This document shows positions 8,477 through 17,235 of a stretch of DNA of 64,000 nucleotides, piece by piece; the stretch's first letter is position 1, and every line of letters starts with the position of its first letter. The position numbers and the translations under genes were made by a program. The notes under the pieces were generated by a model. It was not told the DNA's origin, ran no database searches, and was given only the letters and a program-made list of their open reading frames with translations. The stretch comes from Sphaerothrix gracilis (GTDB taxonomy: Bacteria; Cyanobacteriota; Cyanobacteriia; Phormidesmidales; Phormidesmidaceae): NCBI RefSeq assembly GCF_030405905.1, contig NZ_JASATW010000015.1, positions 1 to 64,000 on the forward strand. The letters are read 5' to 3'.

Positions 8477-9518
8477 GTGGCAGTACCTCTTCGGGGAATA
8501 CAAACTTCTCGTGCGGTTGGTCAGTCGGCGCCATCCAAGCGCGCAGTCCTTCGTTCAGCAAGATGTTCTTGGTGTAGAACGTCTCAAACTCCGGATCCTC
8601 CGCCGCTCGAATCTCCTGCGATACAAAGTCATACGCTCGCAGGTTCAATCCTAAGCCAACCACGCCCACTGCGCTCATCCACAAGCCTGTGACAGGCACA
8701 AACAACATGAAAAAGTGCAGCCAGCGCTTGTTCGAAAACGCAATACCGAATATCTGTGACCAGAATCGGTTCGCCGTCACCATCGAATAGGTCTCTTCTG
8801 CCTGCGTCGGCTCGAAGGCCCGGAAGGTGTTGGCATTCTCGCTGTCCTGGAACAAAGTGTTCTCTACCGTCGCACCGTGGATCGCACACAGCAAAGCGCC
8901 TCCCAAGACGCCCGCCACACCCATCATGTGGAACGGGTTCAACGTCCAGTTGTGGAAGCCTTGGAAGAACAACAGGAAGCGGAAGATAGCCGCTACCCCG
9001 AAGCTCGGTGCGAAAAACCAGCTCGACTGACCCAACGGGTACATCAAAAACACTGATACAAACACCGCTATCGGCGCGCTGAAGGCGATGGCGTTGTAAG
9101 GACGAATCCCCACCAGCCGCGCAATCTCAAACTGGCGCAGCATGAAGCCAATCAAACCAAAAGCACCGTGCAGCGCCGTGAATGTCCACAAACCGCCAAT
9201 CTGGCACCAGCGCACAAAGTCGCCTTGGGCTTCAGGTCCCCACAACAGCAGCAAAGAGTGACCCATGCTGTCTGCCGGTGTCGAAACCGCAACGGTCAAA
9301 AAGTTGCAGCCTTCCAGATAGGAAGAAGCCAGTCCGTGGGTGTACCAGGAGGTGACGAAGGTCGTACCAGTCAGCCAGCCCCCTATCGCCATGTAGGCGC
9401 AGGGAAACAAAAGCAGGCCTGACCAGCCGATGAATACAAATCTATCGCGCTTCAGCCAGTCGTCGAGGACGTCGAACCATCCCCGCCCGGCTTGTGCGCG
9501 TCCCATTGCTATGGTCAT
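8460..9518 (-). CDS. psbD: Photosystem II reaction-centre protein D2 (PsbD)
   Basis: D2 pairs with D1 to bind P680, pheophytin, plastoquinone QA and non-haem iron. All 352 residues expected for the family are present, from MTIAMGRAQAGRGWFDVLDDWLKRDRFVF to PEEVLPRGNAL. Conserved five-helix sections include CNFLTVAVSTP, GAFGLIGFMLRQFE, HMMGVAGVLGGALLCAIHG (QA/Fe ligands) and the C-terminal RAEDPEFETFY. A ribosome site GAGGA sits six bases before the ATG. The gene overlaps psbC by 17 bases. It is transcribed divergently from ycf4 across a 608-base intergenic region. A second psbD copy, common in cyanobacteria, is not in this window. Confidence 0.97.
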   Translation of the reverse strand: MTIAMGRAQAGRGWFDVLDDWLKRDRFVFIGWSGLLLFPCAYMAIGGWLTGTTFVTSWYTHGLASSYLEGCNFLTVAVSTPADSMGHSLLLLWGPEAQGDFVRWCQIGGLWTFTALHGAFGLIGFMLRQFEIARLVGIRPYNAIAFSAPIAVFVSVFLMYPLGQSSWFFAPSFGVAAIFRFLLFFQGFHNWTLNPFHMMGVAGVLGGALLCAIHGATVENTLFQDSENANTFRAFEPTQAEETYSMVTANRFWSQIFGIAFSNKRWLHFFMLFVPVTGLWMSAVGVVGLGLNLRAYDFVSQEIRAAEDPEFETFYTKNILLNEGLRAWMAPTDQPHEKFVFPEEVLPRGNAL

Positions 9519-10126
9519 ATCAAATCCTCATTAATATGGCATCAAGTCCTGTTGGCCTTGCCTCTTTAATTTTCGGCGAGCGAAAACTATTTGGAGACGA
9601 GGACAGATTCATAAGTCAGCTAACAATGCTGAATGAAAACAGCAGGTATAAATCCCTACTCTGATCAGGCTTATGAATCAGCGTTAGGCAGCTATGGGAA
9701 ACTACCTTAAGGATTCAAGATTTCTACTTATCATAAGTAGAGATTCAAAATTTTACAATCTGACATGTGAATTCTCAGAAAAGCGCGTAGGTCTTCACCT
9801 CCTGCCATCAGAGAATTTCACCCACCTCAGAATCCGTATCCAAGGGCTTTATCCCATATTAAGCATTTTTCGTAACTGCTAATATGAGTTTCTGCGATCT
9901 TGGCTAGGCAGGGACTATTCAGGGTTTAAGCCTAAATCTTTAGCAAGCCGCGATGTAGCTACGATCGCTTTTCTAGCCTGACTTCGTGATCCCACTCGGT
10001 CGAACCGCGATCGCTCGGCAAATCTCCAAATCGTTGCGTTTTGTAAAGAAAACCCCTGATCCCTAGCCACAACAGGCATTGGCTTGTCGAATTTACTTAA
10101 GAAATCTTTAAAATTTAGATCTCATT
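9519..10126. promoter_or_regulatory. Divergent psbD / ycf4 intergenic region
   Basis: This 608-base gap should hold the psbD promoter (leftward) and the ycf4 promoter (rightward). I see two symmetrical elements but no certain promoter boxes: a 19-base palindrome TCTACTTAT-C-ATAAGTAGA at 9723-9741, and the separated ten-base inverted pair GATTCATAAG (9605-9614) and CTTATGAATC (9670-9679). A 62-codon frame at 9694-9882 spans the palindrome and looks non-coding. HIP1-like GCGATCG sites occur near 9962 and 10007. Confidence 0.5.
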
Positions 10127-10693
10127 ATGTCTATGTCAACGGCTGCTGCTGAAAATATGCGTCTACGCCGGGAGGTCTTAGGTGCCCGGCGACTGAGCAA
10201 CTACTGGTGGGCTACGATTGTGACGGTTGGTGGGCTGGGTTTTTTCTTGGCCAGTATTTCTAGCTATCTCAAAGTCAATCTGCTGCCTTTTGCCAATCCG
10301 ACGGAACTGATTTTTGTGCCCCAGGGTATTGTCATGGGCTTTTACGGGGTTGCGGCCTTGCTATTGGCCACTTATCTATGGCTGATTATTTCCTGGGACG
10401 TCGGCGGTGGCTATAACGAGTTTGATAAGCAGAGCGGCCAATTTACGGTCTTTCGCTGGGGCTTTCCGGGCCAGAACCGCGAGATCAAGGTCAGTGAAGC
10501 GTTGGACGATATTCAGGCTGTCAAAGTGGCTATTAAAGAGGGGCTTAATCCCAAGCGGGCTTTATATTTGAGGGTTAAGGGACGCGGCGAAATTCCGCTA
10601 ACGCGAGTTGGACAGCCCTTGGCACTGTCAACCCTGGAAAATCAGGGCGCTGAGCTGGCCCGATTTCTACAAGTTCCTTTGGAAGGGCTTTAG
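10127..10693 (+). CDS. ycf4: Photosystem I assembly protein Ycf4
   Basis: Ycf4 is a thylakoid-membrane scaffold for photosystem I assembly. The 188-residue length fits the family. After a polar N-terminus there are two transmembrane segments (about residues 25-47, WATIVTVGGLGFFLASISSY, and about 67-88, GIVMGFYGVAALLLATYLWL). A soluble C-domain with GGGYNEFDKQSGQFTVFRWG and FPGQNREIKV follows, both characteristic. An alternative start is the ATG two codons in (10133); neither has an obvious Shine-Dalgarno sequence. It is divergent from psbD, so assembly genes for both photosystems sit back to back. Confidence 0.93.
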   Translation: MSMSTAAAENMRLRREVLGARRLSNYWWATIVTVGGLGFFLASISSYLKVNLLPFANPTELIFVPQGIVMGFYGVAALLLATYLWLIISWDVGGGYNEFDKQSGQFTVFRWGFPGQNREIKVSEALDDIQAVKVAIKEGLNPKRALYLRVKGRGEIPLTRVGQPLALSTLENQGAELARFLQVPLEGL

Positions 10694-10883
10694 CTGCCCG
10701 TAGCTAGCTGCGTCTGTCAGCTCAGGGTGGCGGGTGGACTTCAGGCTGAGGCGCTTCAGGAGAAGCTTTTCAGCTATCAGTCAGAAAAGGCTTGACAGAG
10801 TGCTAGACCTCGAAGAAGGTAACTTGGTTAACCGAAATCGTGGGACAATTGTGCTTCCAAGCTGTTGTAAGGCAAATTGAGCA

Positions 10884-11639
10884 ATGATAAAAACAGCGAA
10901 ATTTGGGTGGATTTCTTTGCTGCTTGTGACCGTTCTGTTTTTGGCAGGGTGTACGGGCACAGATTCTGCTGAGCCGGAAGCGGCCTCCTCGGCGGCTGAA
11001 TCAGCTCCGGCGGACGTTGTGGTAGAACCCGGAACCAGCGCTGGGCTGCCCGTTTTAGAAGGGACGGCCACGGTTGAATTAGTCGTTAACGGCTCGCCCA
11101 TTGTGATTGAGGTGAACGGAGAAGAGGCTCCGATTACGGCGGGCAACTTTGTTGACCTCGTGCAGCGAGGCGTCTACGACGATACGGTTTTTCACCGGGT
11201 TGTCCGGGAACCTGAACCTTTTGTCGTGCAGGGTGGCGATCCGCTAAGCAAAGATCCCAATATCCCGACTCAGCAGTTGGGAACAGGCAGCTTTGTTGAT
11301 CCTGATACGGGTGAAGCCCGATATATTCCGCTAGAAATCAAGCCGTCCGGGGCCGATGAGGCTGTCTACAGTCAGACCCTAGCTGAAGCCGGAATTTCTG
11401 AAGTGCCCGAACTCCGGCACAGTCGCGGCGCGGTAGCAATGGCGCGATCGCAGTTTCCCGACTCTGCCTCAGCTCAGTTCTATATCGCGCTGGCAGACCT
11501 GCCCTTTCTCGACGGAAGCTATGCCGTTTTTGGCGAAGTGACCGAAGGGATGGACGTGGTAGACAATATTCAGCAAGGGGATGTGATTGAGTCAGCTGAA
11601 GTTACCGCAGGTCTAGAAAATCTGAAAACGGCTGACTAG
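10884..11639 (+). CDS. Cyclophilin-type peptidyl-prolyl cis-trans isomerase, lipoprotein
   Basis: A 251-residue protein with a lipoprotein signal (LLLVTVLFLAGC, Cys at about residue 23), a Ser/Ala/Glu-rich linker and a cyclophilin domain from about residue 60. The domain shows GEEAPITAGNFVDLVQRGVYDDTVFHRV, FVVQGGDP and SAQFYIALADLPFLDGSYAVFGEV, the usual fold landmarks. It should catalyse proline isomerisation outside the cytoplasm, as a periplasmic or lumenal folding helper. Human cyclophilin active-site Trp is absent, as in many bacterial forms. Only 12 bases separate it from the following ketoacyl-synthase gene, suggesting one transcript although no functional link is evident. Confidence 0.88.
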   Translation: MIKTAKFGWISLLLVTVLFLAGCTGTDSAEPEAASSAAESAPADVVVEPGTSAGLPVLEGTATVELVVNGSPIVIEVNGEEAPITAGNFVDLVQRGVYDDTVFHRVVREPEPFVVQGGDPLSKDPNIPTQQLGTGSFVDPDTGEARYIPLEIKPSGADEAVYSQTLAEAGISEVPELRHSRGAVAMARSQFPDSASAQFYIALADLPFLDGSYAVFGEVTEGMDVVDNIQQGDVIESAEVTAGLENLKTAD

Positions 11640-11651
11640 CCTGTTTTTGCT

Positions 11652-12788
11652 GTGGAGGTTGTCGTCACTGGTATTGGGCTGACAACGGCCTTGGGGGCAG
11701 ACGCTGAGAAAAATTGGAAAAGGCTGCTAGCAGGGGAGGGAGCGATCGCGCTGCAGCAGCCTTTTCTAGATCTGCCGCCTCGGCCAATGGCGCTGATTGG
11801 CTCTGGCCCTGCCGGTTTAGAACCTATCCTCTCAGAGACGGTTACCGCTGCGATCGCCGATGCCCAGCTTCATCTGCCGCTGCCTGACTGCGGCGTGGTT
11901 GTCGGTTCTAGTCGTAGCCATCAGAGCCTATGGGAACAGTTCGCCCAGCAGAGGTTACAGTCCTCTGCTGTCAGGATCGCTGGCGATCGCTGGCTGTCCT
12001 CACTACCTCAGCAGCCAGCCGTCACCGTCGCCCGGCAGATTCAAACTCAAGCGTCTGTGCTCTCGCCCATGTCAGCTTGTGCTACCGGCCTGTGGAGCAT
12101 CATTCAGGGAGCCAGTTTGATTACAAGCGGTTGCTGCGATCGCGTCATTGCTGGTGCGGTCGAAACGCCGATCACTCCTTTGACCCTGGCCGGATTTGAC
12201 AAAATGGGGGCGCTGGCTAAAACCGGCTGCTATCCCTTTGACCGTCAGCGAGAAGGACTGGTTCTAGGAGAAGGGGCTGCCCTCGTTGTCCTGGAATCTC
12301 GGCAGAGCGCTCAGCAGCGGCGAGCAAAAATCTACGGTCAGCTGCTGGGATTTGGGGCTACCGCCGATGCCTACCACCTAACCGCGCCGAACCCCAAACC
12401 CGGCGCTAGTTTGGCAGCGATTCAAGCCTGCCTTAAGCGATCGCAGCTTCAGCCCACAGAAATTGACTACATCCACGCCCACGGCACCAGTACTCGGATT
12501 AACGATGCCAACGAAGCAAACTTAATTCAAAGCCTGTTTTCGGCAAACGTTGCCGTCAGCTCTACCAAGGGAGCGACCGGGCATACCCTCGGGGCTTCAG
12601 GAGCCGTCGGTCTAATTTTTAGCCTGTTAGCCCTCAGAGATCAAATTCTGCCCCCCTGCACGGGCCTGCGGGTGGCTGACTTTAACCTCAATCTAGTCAC
12701 CCAAGCCAGTCCCCAGTCTGTGCAAAATCTCCTCTGCCTCAGCTTTGGCTTTGGCGGGCAAAACGTAGCGATCGCTGTCGGCAAATAG
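11652..12788 (+). CDS. Beta-ketoacyl-ACP synthase (KAS II / FabF-like)
   Basis: This 378-residue thiolase-fold enzyme condenses acyl-ACP with malonyl-ACP in fatty-acid elongation. It opens with VVVTGIGLTTALG from a GTG start. The active-site set is complete: Cys143 in SACATGLW, His277 in HAHGTSTR, Lys306 in STKGATGH and His311 in the same motif. It is some 35 residues shorter than the usual FabF and diverges from the housekeeping sequence, so it may be a second ketoacyl synthase serving a specialised acyl chain; substrate length is not predictable here. It follows the cyclophilin gene by 12 bases and converges on the PLP-lyase gene. Confidence 0.85.
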   Translation: MEVVVTGIGLTTALGADAEKNWKRLLAGEGAIALQQPFLDLPPRPMALIGSGPAGLEPILSETVTAAIADAQLHLPLPDCGVVVGSSRSHQSLWEQFAQQRLQSSAVRIAGDRWLSSLPQQPAVTVARQIQTQASVLSPMSACATGLWSIIQGASLITSGCCDRVIAGAVETPITPLTLAGFDKMGALAKTGCYPFDRQREGLVLGEGAALVVLESRQSAQQRRAKIYGQLLGFGATADAYHLTAPNPKPGASLAAIQACLKRSQLQPTEIDYIHAHGTSTRINDANEANLIQSLFSANVAVSSTKGATGHTLGASGAVGLIFSLLALRDQILPPCTGLRVADFNLNLVTQASPQSVQNLLCLSFGFGGQNVAIAVGK

Positions 12789-12853
12789 CTGCTATTTTCT
12801 AACTCTCCCCCCATTCCCAGTTCCCTTTGCTCAAGCTTCCTCACTGCCCAATC

Positions 12854-14083
12854 TCACACGGCCTCAATCGCGGCTACTGCTGCTTCTAGCGCGATCGCCA
12901 CATGAGTCCAATGGGTTCCCCCCTGGCAGTAGACAATGTAGGGCGATCGCAGCGGCCCATCAGCAGAGAGTTCAGAAGTGCTGCCGTCAATAAACGTGCC
13001 GCCCGCCATCACCAGTTCGCTCTCATAACCTGGCATCTCAGCCGGTACCGGGCTGATGTAGGCTCCAACTGGAGAATGCTGCTGAATTGCCTGACAAAAG
13101 GCAACCAGTTTTGTAGCCGAGCCGAGTTCTATGGCCTGAATCACATCTCGCTGAGATGCTTCTGGTCCCGGACTGACCGGATAGCCAAGCTGATCAAACA
13201 CATGGGCAATCAGATAGTTACCTTTGAGGGCTTCCCCGACCATTTGCGGCGCTAGAAACAGTCCCTGAAATAGCAAGCGGGTTTGCTCTAGGGTGGCCCC
13301 ACCGCTGCTGCCGATGCCGGGGGCGGTTAAACGGCAGGCAGCCGCCTCAACTAAGTCTGCTCGCCCAGCCACATAGCCACCTGTCGGCGCAATGGTGCCG
13401 CCAGGATTTTTAATCAGCGAGCCGGCAATTAAATCTGCTCCCACTGCCGTAGGTTCACGATCTTCGATAAACTCGCCGTAGCAGTTGTCCACAAAGCAAA
13501 TCGTTTCGGGATTTTGCTGCTTCACGAGCTGCACAACGCGGTGGATATCCGCAATTGACAGGCTCGATCGCCAACTATAGCCACAGGAGCGCTGAATTAG
13601 CACTAGGCGCGTTTCGGGCCTGATCGCCGTAGTCAGGGCATTCCAGTCTATTTTTCCGGTATTGGTTAGAGAAATTTCTCTATAAGCAACCCCGAATTCT
13701 TTTAATGATCCCTGGCCGTTTCCCCGCAGACCCAACACTTCTTCCAGCGTGTCATAGGGCCTGCCTGCAACCGCTAAAAGCTCGTCTCCGGGCCGCAGAA
13801 CGCCAAAGAGGGCGCAGGCGATCGCATGGGTGCCTGAGACAAACTGCACTCGCACAATCGCGGCCTCTGCGTCTACAATCGATGCGAAAACCTGATCAAG
13901 TACCTGCCGTCCCAGATCATCGTGTCCATAGCCGGAAACGCTGGCGAAATGATGGGGGCCGACCCGGTTCTCTCGGAACGCTGTCAGTACTCGCGATAGA
14001 TTTTTCTTGACCTGAGCGTCAATTCCATAAAAAATCTGAGATAGTGCTGGTTCTGACAGAGGCAGCTTTGCCAAGCTTTTCAT
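12854..14083 (-). CDS. Methionine gamma-lyase / aluminium-resistance family PLP enzyme
   Basis: A 409-residue fold-type I PLP enzyme of the family annotated as methionine gamma-lyase or aluminium resistance protein. Characteristic parts are FASVSGYGHDDLGRQVLD and FVSGTHAIACALFGVLRPGDELL (phosphate-binding region), FVDNCYGEFIEDREP (PLP-binding Asp) and GSLIKNPGGTIAPTGGYVAG, where the Lys near residue 225 is the Schiff-base residue. Real substrates in cyanobacteria are not established; a Cys/Met-related lyase reaction is inferred from family membership. The ATG at 14083 is the only good start. It is divergent from the desaturase gene (86 bases). Confidence 0.82.
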   Translation of the reverse strand: MKSLAKLPLSEPALSQIFYGIDAQVKKNLSRVLTAFRENRVGPHHFASVSGYGHDDLGRQVLDQVFASIVDAEAAIVRVQFVSGTHAIACALFGVLRPGDELLAVAGRPYDTLEEVLGLRGNGQGSLKEFGVAYREISLTNTGKIDWNALTTAIRPETRLVLIQRSCGYSWRSSLSIADIHRVVQLVKQQNPETICFVDNCYGEFIEDREPTAVGADLIAGSLIKNPGGTIAPTGGYVAGRADLVEAAACRLTAPGIGSSGGATLEQTRLLFQGLFLAPQMVGEALKGNYLIAHVFDQLGYPVSPGPEASQRDVIQAIELGSATKLVAFCQAIQQHSPVGAYISPVPAEMPGYESELVMAGGTFIDGSTSELSADGPLRSPYIVYCQGGTHWTHVAIALEAAVAAIEAV

Positions 14084-14169
14084 TAATCCTAGTTTTTTGC
14101 GATTTAGAGTGATATCGGCTCTATTGTCGCGTGCGAAGGAAGCAAATTGTTCGTAACCTGAGATTTTTC

Positions 14170-14988
14170 ATGACTGTCGCTAAACCTGTTCAACTCTCCT
14201 TAAACTGGCCCACCATTGTCTTCATGGTGGCTGTTCACATCGGCGCCCTCTTTGCTCTACTGCCCAGCAACTTTAGCTGGACAGCCGTTGGCGTTGCCCT
14301 ATTCTTACACTGGTTTACAGGTTGCCTCGGCATCACTCTGGGTTGGCATCGGCTGATTGCCCACCGCAGTTTTCAGGTGCCCAAGTGGTTAGAATACTTT
14401 TTCGTCTTTTGCGGCAGCCTAGCCTGCCAACATGGCCCAATTGAGTGGATAGGGCTGCACCGTCACCATCACACCTATTCCGATCAAGAGCCTGATCACC
14501 ACAACTCAGGCAAAGGATTTTGGTGGAGCCATATGGGCTGGATCTTTTACGAAGTGCCAGCAGAGAAAGATACGCCTCGGTTTACGCGAGACATTGCGAA
14601 CGATCCGGTTTATTTGTTTTTTGAAAAATATTTCTTCCCCTTACAGGTGGCTTTAGGGGTTCTGCTGTACGCTTTGGGCGGCTGGCCTTTTGTCGTTTGG
14701 GGTATCTGTGTACGCCTGGTAGCGGTTTATCACTGCACCTGGCTGGTCAACAGTGCGACTCACAAGTTTGGCTACCGCAACTATGAAACCGAAGATTTTT
14801 CCACCAACTGCTGGTGGGTAGCAGTGCTTACCTATGGTGAAGGCTGGCACAATAACCACCATGCTTTTCAATATTCAGCCCGTCACGGCTTGAAATGGTG
14901 GGAAGTTGATATGACCTGGATGACAATTCGGGTTCTACAGACGCTAGGTTTAGCGAAGAAAGTAAAGTTGGCAAGCGATCGCGCTTAG
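14170..14988 (+). CDS. Acyl-lipid delta-9-type fatty acid desaturase
   Basis: A membrane di-iron desaturase that introduces a double bond into membrane lipid acyl chains, drawing electrons from ferredoxin. Three histidine boxes are complete: HRLIAHR (HxxxxH), HRHHH (HxxHH) and HNNHH. Four hydrophobic helices flank them. The pattern HRHHHTYSDQEPDHHNSGKGFWWSH and TNCWWVAVLTYGEGWHNNHHAF matches DesC-type delta-9 desaturases. An upstream in-frame GTG at 14131 exists, but ATG 14170 (MTVAKPVQLSLNW) looks like the family start. A strong terminator follows. No acyl-CoA-type cytochrome b5 domain is present. Confidence 0.9.
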   Translation: MTVAKPVQLSLNWPTIVFMVAVHIGALFALLPSNFSWTAVGVALFLHWFTGCLGITLGWHRLIAHRSFQVPKWLEYFFVFCGSLACQHGPIEWIGLHRHHHTYSDQEPDHHNSGKGFWWSHMGWIFYEVPAEKDTPRFTRDIANDPVYLFFEKYFFPLQVALGVLLYALGGWPFVVWGICVRLVAVYHCTWLVNSATHKFGYRNYETEDFSTNCWWVAVLTYGEGWHNNHHAFQYSARHGLKWWEVDMTWMTIRVLQTLGLAKKVKLASDRA

Positions 14989-15040
14989 GTGCCCGTTTTT
15001 TAGGCGACCAGGACGGTCTAGGCTAGATCAGAAAATTTTG

Positions 15041-15078
15041 GCTGTAGGGGCGTTTAATACTGGCTCCTACAGCTTTTT
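15041..15078 (+). terminator. Terminator after the desaturase gene (possibly bidirectional)
   Basis: Arms GCTGTAGGGGC (15041-15051) and GCTCCTACAGC (15063-15073) pair over 11 bases with one G-T wobble and are followed by TTTTTAATT. It ends the desaturase transcript. Its position only a few bases past the opposing ProA stop means it could also act on the minus strand, where AAAATTTTC follows. Confidence 0.75.
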
Positions 15079-15085
15079 AATTGCC

Positions 15086-16336
15086 TTAATTGCCTTGCAC
15101 AATCTGCTTGATCGTCGTCAAGGCTTCTAGACCAATGATGCCGCCGCTGCGGCCTTCCTGACTAGACATACCCAAAGCAATGCTGGTGCCTTGTTTAGGA
15201 TTGCGAGAGAACCGAGAAGAGGCGTTGATATAGACAGACGTACTGCTGACGTTGAGCGCAAACTGCCGCCCCTCCGCGTAGGATTCCGTTACCAGGCAGT
15301 CAGCGTGGCCGCTGCTGTAGCGGTTAATCCAGGCGATCGCCGCCCTTAAGCTTTCTACCCGCTTGAAGGCAATTTTGGGGCCTAGATAGGGCTGCTGCCA
15401 GTCCTGCGAATCCGCTAAAGATAGCTCTGGAAATTCGGCAACTAAAGCTTCATCTCCCTGAAGATCAAAGCCCTGTTCGCGTAGCCGCTGCCACAGGCGG
15501 GTCAGCATTGAGCCGGCGTGACTGGTATGCACTAAAACTTTTTCGATCGCGTTGACCGCATCTGGCTCGCCTCGGTGGCTCTCGGTGATCATCTCGTAGA
15601 CTAGATCTGAGCTGCTAGAGGCTGACCAGTAGAGGTAGCAGTTGCCCATCGTTGAAGCCAAGACCGGAACAGTAGCCTGCCGCTTGATTTGCTGAATGAG
15701 GCTGGGCCGCCCGTAGGGAATGACCAAGTTGATATTGGGGAGCTGCACAAGCTGATTGCGCAGGGCATCTCCCTGTTCGGGGGAGAGAAATAGGAGACTG
15801 GTTTCAGGCAGTCCGGCCAGGGCGATCGCTTCCTGTAGCACCTGCACAATGATTTGGTTAGTCTGACTGGCTTCGCTGCCGCCCTTAAGTACCAGACCAT
15901 TGCCAACACGGCAGCACAGGCCCGCTGCGATCGCCCCTAGCTCTGGAAACGCCTCGTACACCAGCGCAATTACCCCTAAAGGCTGAAGCTGATAGTAGGC
16001 CGTTGCCGCATCGTGAGCGTAGGGCAGCCTAGACATCTGCGGTGAGGGCGTACCTAGGGCCGATAGACGGCGCAAAATTTTTGTGGCTACCTGCAGACGC
16101 TCTGGCGTCAACCGCAGCCAGTCGAGTACGAGATCGGGGACAGCCATTTCGCGGCTGGCTTCCAAATCTAGCGTATTGGCCTCTAAGATTTGATCCTGAT
16201 TGTTTTCCAGCGCCTGAGCCATCAGCTCTAAAGCATGACTTTTAGTTTCAGTGCCTAGAGAGGCCAGTTTTTGGGCAGATTGAACAACCTGGCGAACCGT
16301 TGATACTAAGTCGTGAGAGGGAGAAGCCGAGGTCAT
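15086..16336 (-). CDS. ProA-like glutamate-5-semialdehyde dehydrogenase paralogue lacking the catalytic cysteine
   Basis: About 416 residues with the full ProA (gamma-glutamyl phosphate reductase) fold: an N-terminal helical part with LGTETKSHALELMAQALE, the NADPH-binding core PLGVIALVYEAFP and GLVLKGGSEASQTNQII, and a C-terminal segment FSRNPKQGTSIALGMSSQEGRSGGIIGLEALTTIK. At the catalytic site, where ProA normally reads (V/T)CN before the ET/EK helix, this protein reads EPDAVNAIEKVLVH: Val replaces Cys. It is therefore probably not a standard reductase and may be a paralogue with a changed or regulatory role. ATG 16336 was chosen over GTG 16342, which overlaps the upstream stop (TAGTG). Convergent to the desaturase. 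Confidence 0.75.
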   Translation of the reverse strand: MTSASPSHDLVSTVRQVVQSAQKLASLGTETKSHALELMAQALENNQDQILEANTLDLEASREMAVPDLVLDWLRLTPERLQVATKILRRLSALGTPSPQMSRLPYAHDAATAYYQLQPLGVIALVYEAFPELGAIAAGLCCRVGNGLVLKGGSEASQTNQIIVQVLQEAIALAGLPETSLLFLSPEQGDALRNQLVQLPNINLVIPYGRPSLIQQIKRQATVPVLASTMGNCYLYWSASSSSDLVYEMITESHRGEPDAVNAIEKVLVHTSHAGSMLTRLWQRLREQGFDLQGDEALVAEFPELSLADSQDWQQPYLGPKIAFKRVESLRAAIAWINRYSSGHADCLVTESYAEGRQFALNVSSTSVYINASSRFSRNPKQGTSIALGMSSQEGRSGGIIGLEALTTIKQIVQGN

Positions 16337-16341
16337 TGACA

Positions 16342-16752
16342 CTAACGCCTACAGGCCAACCAAAACATGAACACTAAGAGCATTGAAATCAGCAGCGCCG
16401 CCACAATGCGCACCGTCAGACCAGCCGTTGCAGGTGGCTGCAGCGTTGTCAGCAGCAAGATAAAGATAGCAATGCCAAAGATGAAAAAGAATAGAAAAGG
16501 GAGATAGTTGCGGCTGAGGCTGCCTCGATCTAGCGTCCACTGCTGATTCACCCAGCGCCAGGCCCGCTTGTAGGGATAGTGGGTTGAAAGCTGTTCAATC
16601 ACATAGCCGTCTTCTCGCAGGACAAAAATTTGCTGACAGCGATCGCATCCAAATGCTTCAGTCAGCGCAATGGGCACAATACGCCCTCGACGGCGACAGG
16701 GACAGGGATAATCCGCTGTTAAATCAACCTTTTGGCTTTTCTTAGAACGCAC
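16342..16752 (-). CDS. Small membrane protein with N-terminal zinc-ribbon-like cysteines, unknown function
   Basis: A 136-residue protein of unrecognised family, from a GTG start. The soluble N-terminal half has CPCRRRG and, about 20 residues later, CDRCQQIF, a spacing that could bind zinc. The C-terminal half has two hydrophobic helices (YLPFLFFFIFGIAIFILLLT and VRIVAALLISMLLVFMFWLA). It abuts the ProA paralogue, with the stop and next start sharing a base if the GTG is used, so the two are probably one transcript. The topology suggests both termini on the same side of the membrane. Function is unknown. Confidence 0.7.
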   Translation of the reverse strand: MRSKKSQKVDLTADYPCPCRRRGRIVPIALTEAFGCDRCQQIFVLREDGYVIEQLSTHYPYKRAWRWVNQQWTLDRGSLSRNYLPFLFFFIFGIAIFILLLTTLQPPATAGLTVRIVAALLISMLLVFMFWLACRR

Positions 16753-17088
16753 AATCAGCGGCAGGCAATATAGAGGAAGATTTGATTTTTGTGGCCGGGT
16801 TAGCTAAGTTCACATTAGCTAAAGCCTAGCGAATAAAACAAGCCTGTTAGAAGAGGCTTTACGGACTCTCTGACATTTTAGGGGTAAACCTTCTAATCTG
16901 GCGCTCGATCTAAGCCCCTATTCATGGCAAGTAGACCAAAATCAGCTCCAGGGACGGATAGCTGCTAGCCTCTAGCAGACTGCGATGCAGCCTGCTGCCC
17001 TTACAAAACTGTTCTCCCAAAAATCGCCATCCGGTTTTAACATAGAGCCAGAAAGCGGTTAGAGCAGGATTTACCTTTCCTTTTTGAA
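16753..17088. other. Intergenic region without a recognised gene
   Basis: Of these 336 bases, I see only a small inverted repeat TAGCTAA/TTAGCTA near 16802 and no terminator with a T-run. A minus-strand frame at 16922-17146 overlaps the whole tRNA gene and is rejected as coding. Confidence 0.5.
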
Positions 17089-17160
17089 AGCGGGTAACGC
17101 GATTCGAACGCGCGACATTCACCTTGGCAAGGTGACGCTCTACCACTGAGCTATACCCGC
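17089..17160 (-). tRNA. trnG: tRNA-Gly (anticodon GCC)
   Basis: On the minus strand the 72-base sequence starts GCGGGTATAGCTCAGTGGTA (acceptor and D arm), has the anticodon arm CACCTTGCCAAGGTG with anticodon GCC in a TTGCCAA loop, a T arm with GTTCGAATC, and closes with the acceptor strand ACCCGC plus a U discriminator, as expected for tRNA-Gly. CCA is not encoded; it must be added by nucleotidyltransferases such as the one encoded at 18.2 kb. Confidence 0.97.
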
Positions 17161-17235
17161 ATCTTTTTCAGACTTTATCTAGAATCTCAGATCTAGAAAT
17201 CTTTGTCAACTCCTTTTTGCCTCTTTGTTTATCGG

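Noticed and set aside
9694..9882. 62-codon frame between psbD and ycf4
   Set aside because: It crosses the 19-base palindrome, lacks a ribosome site and shows no conserved motif.
16922..17146. Minus-strand frame of 74 codons before ribH
   Set aside because: It overlaps almost the entire tRNA-Gly gene and has no ribosome site or family resemblance.
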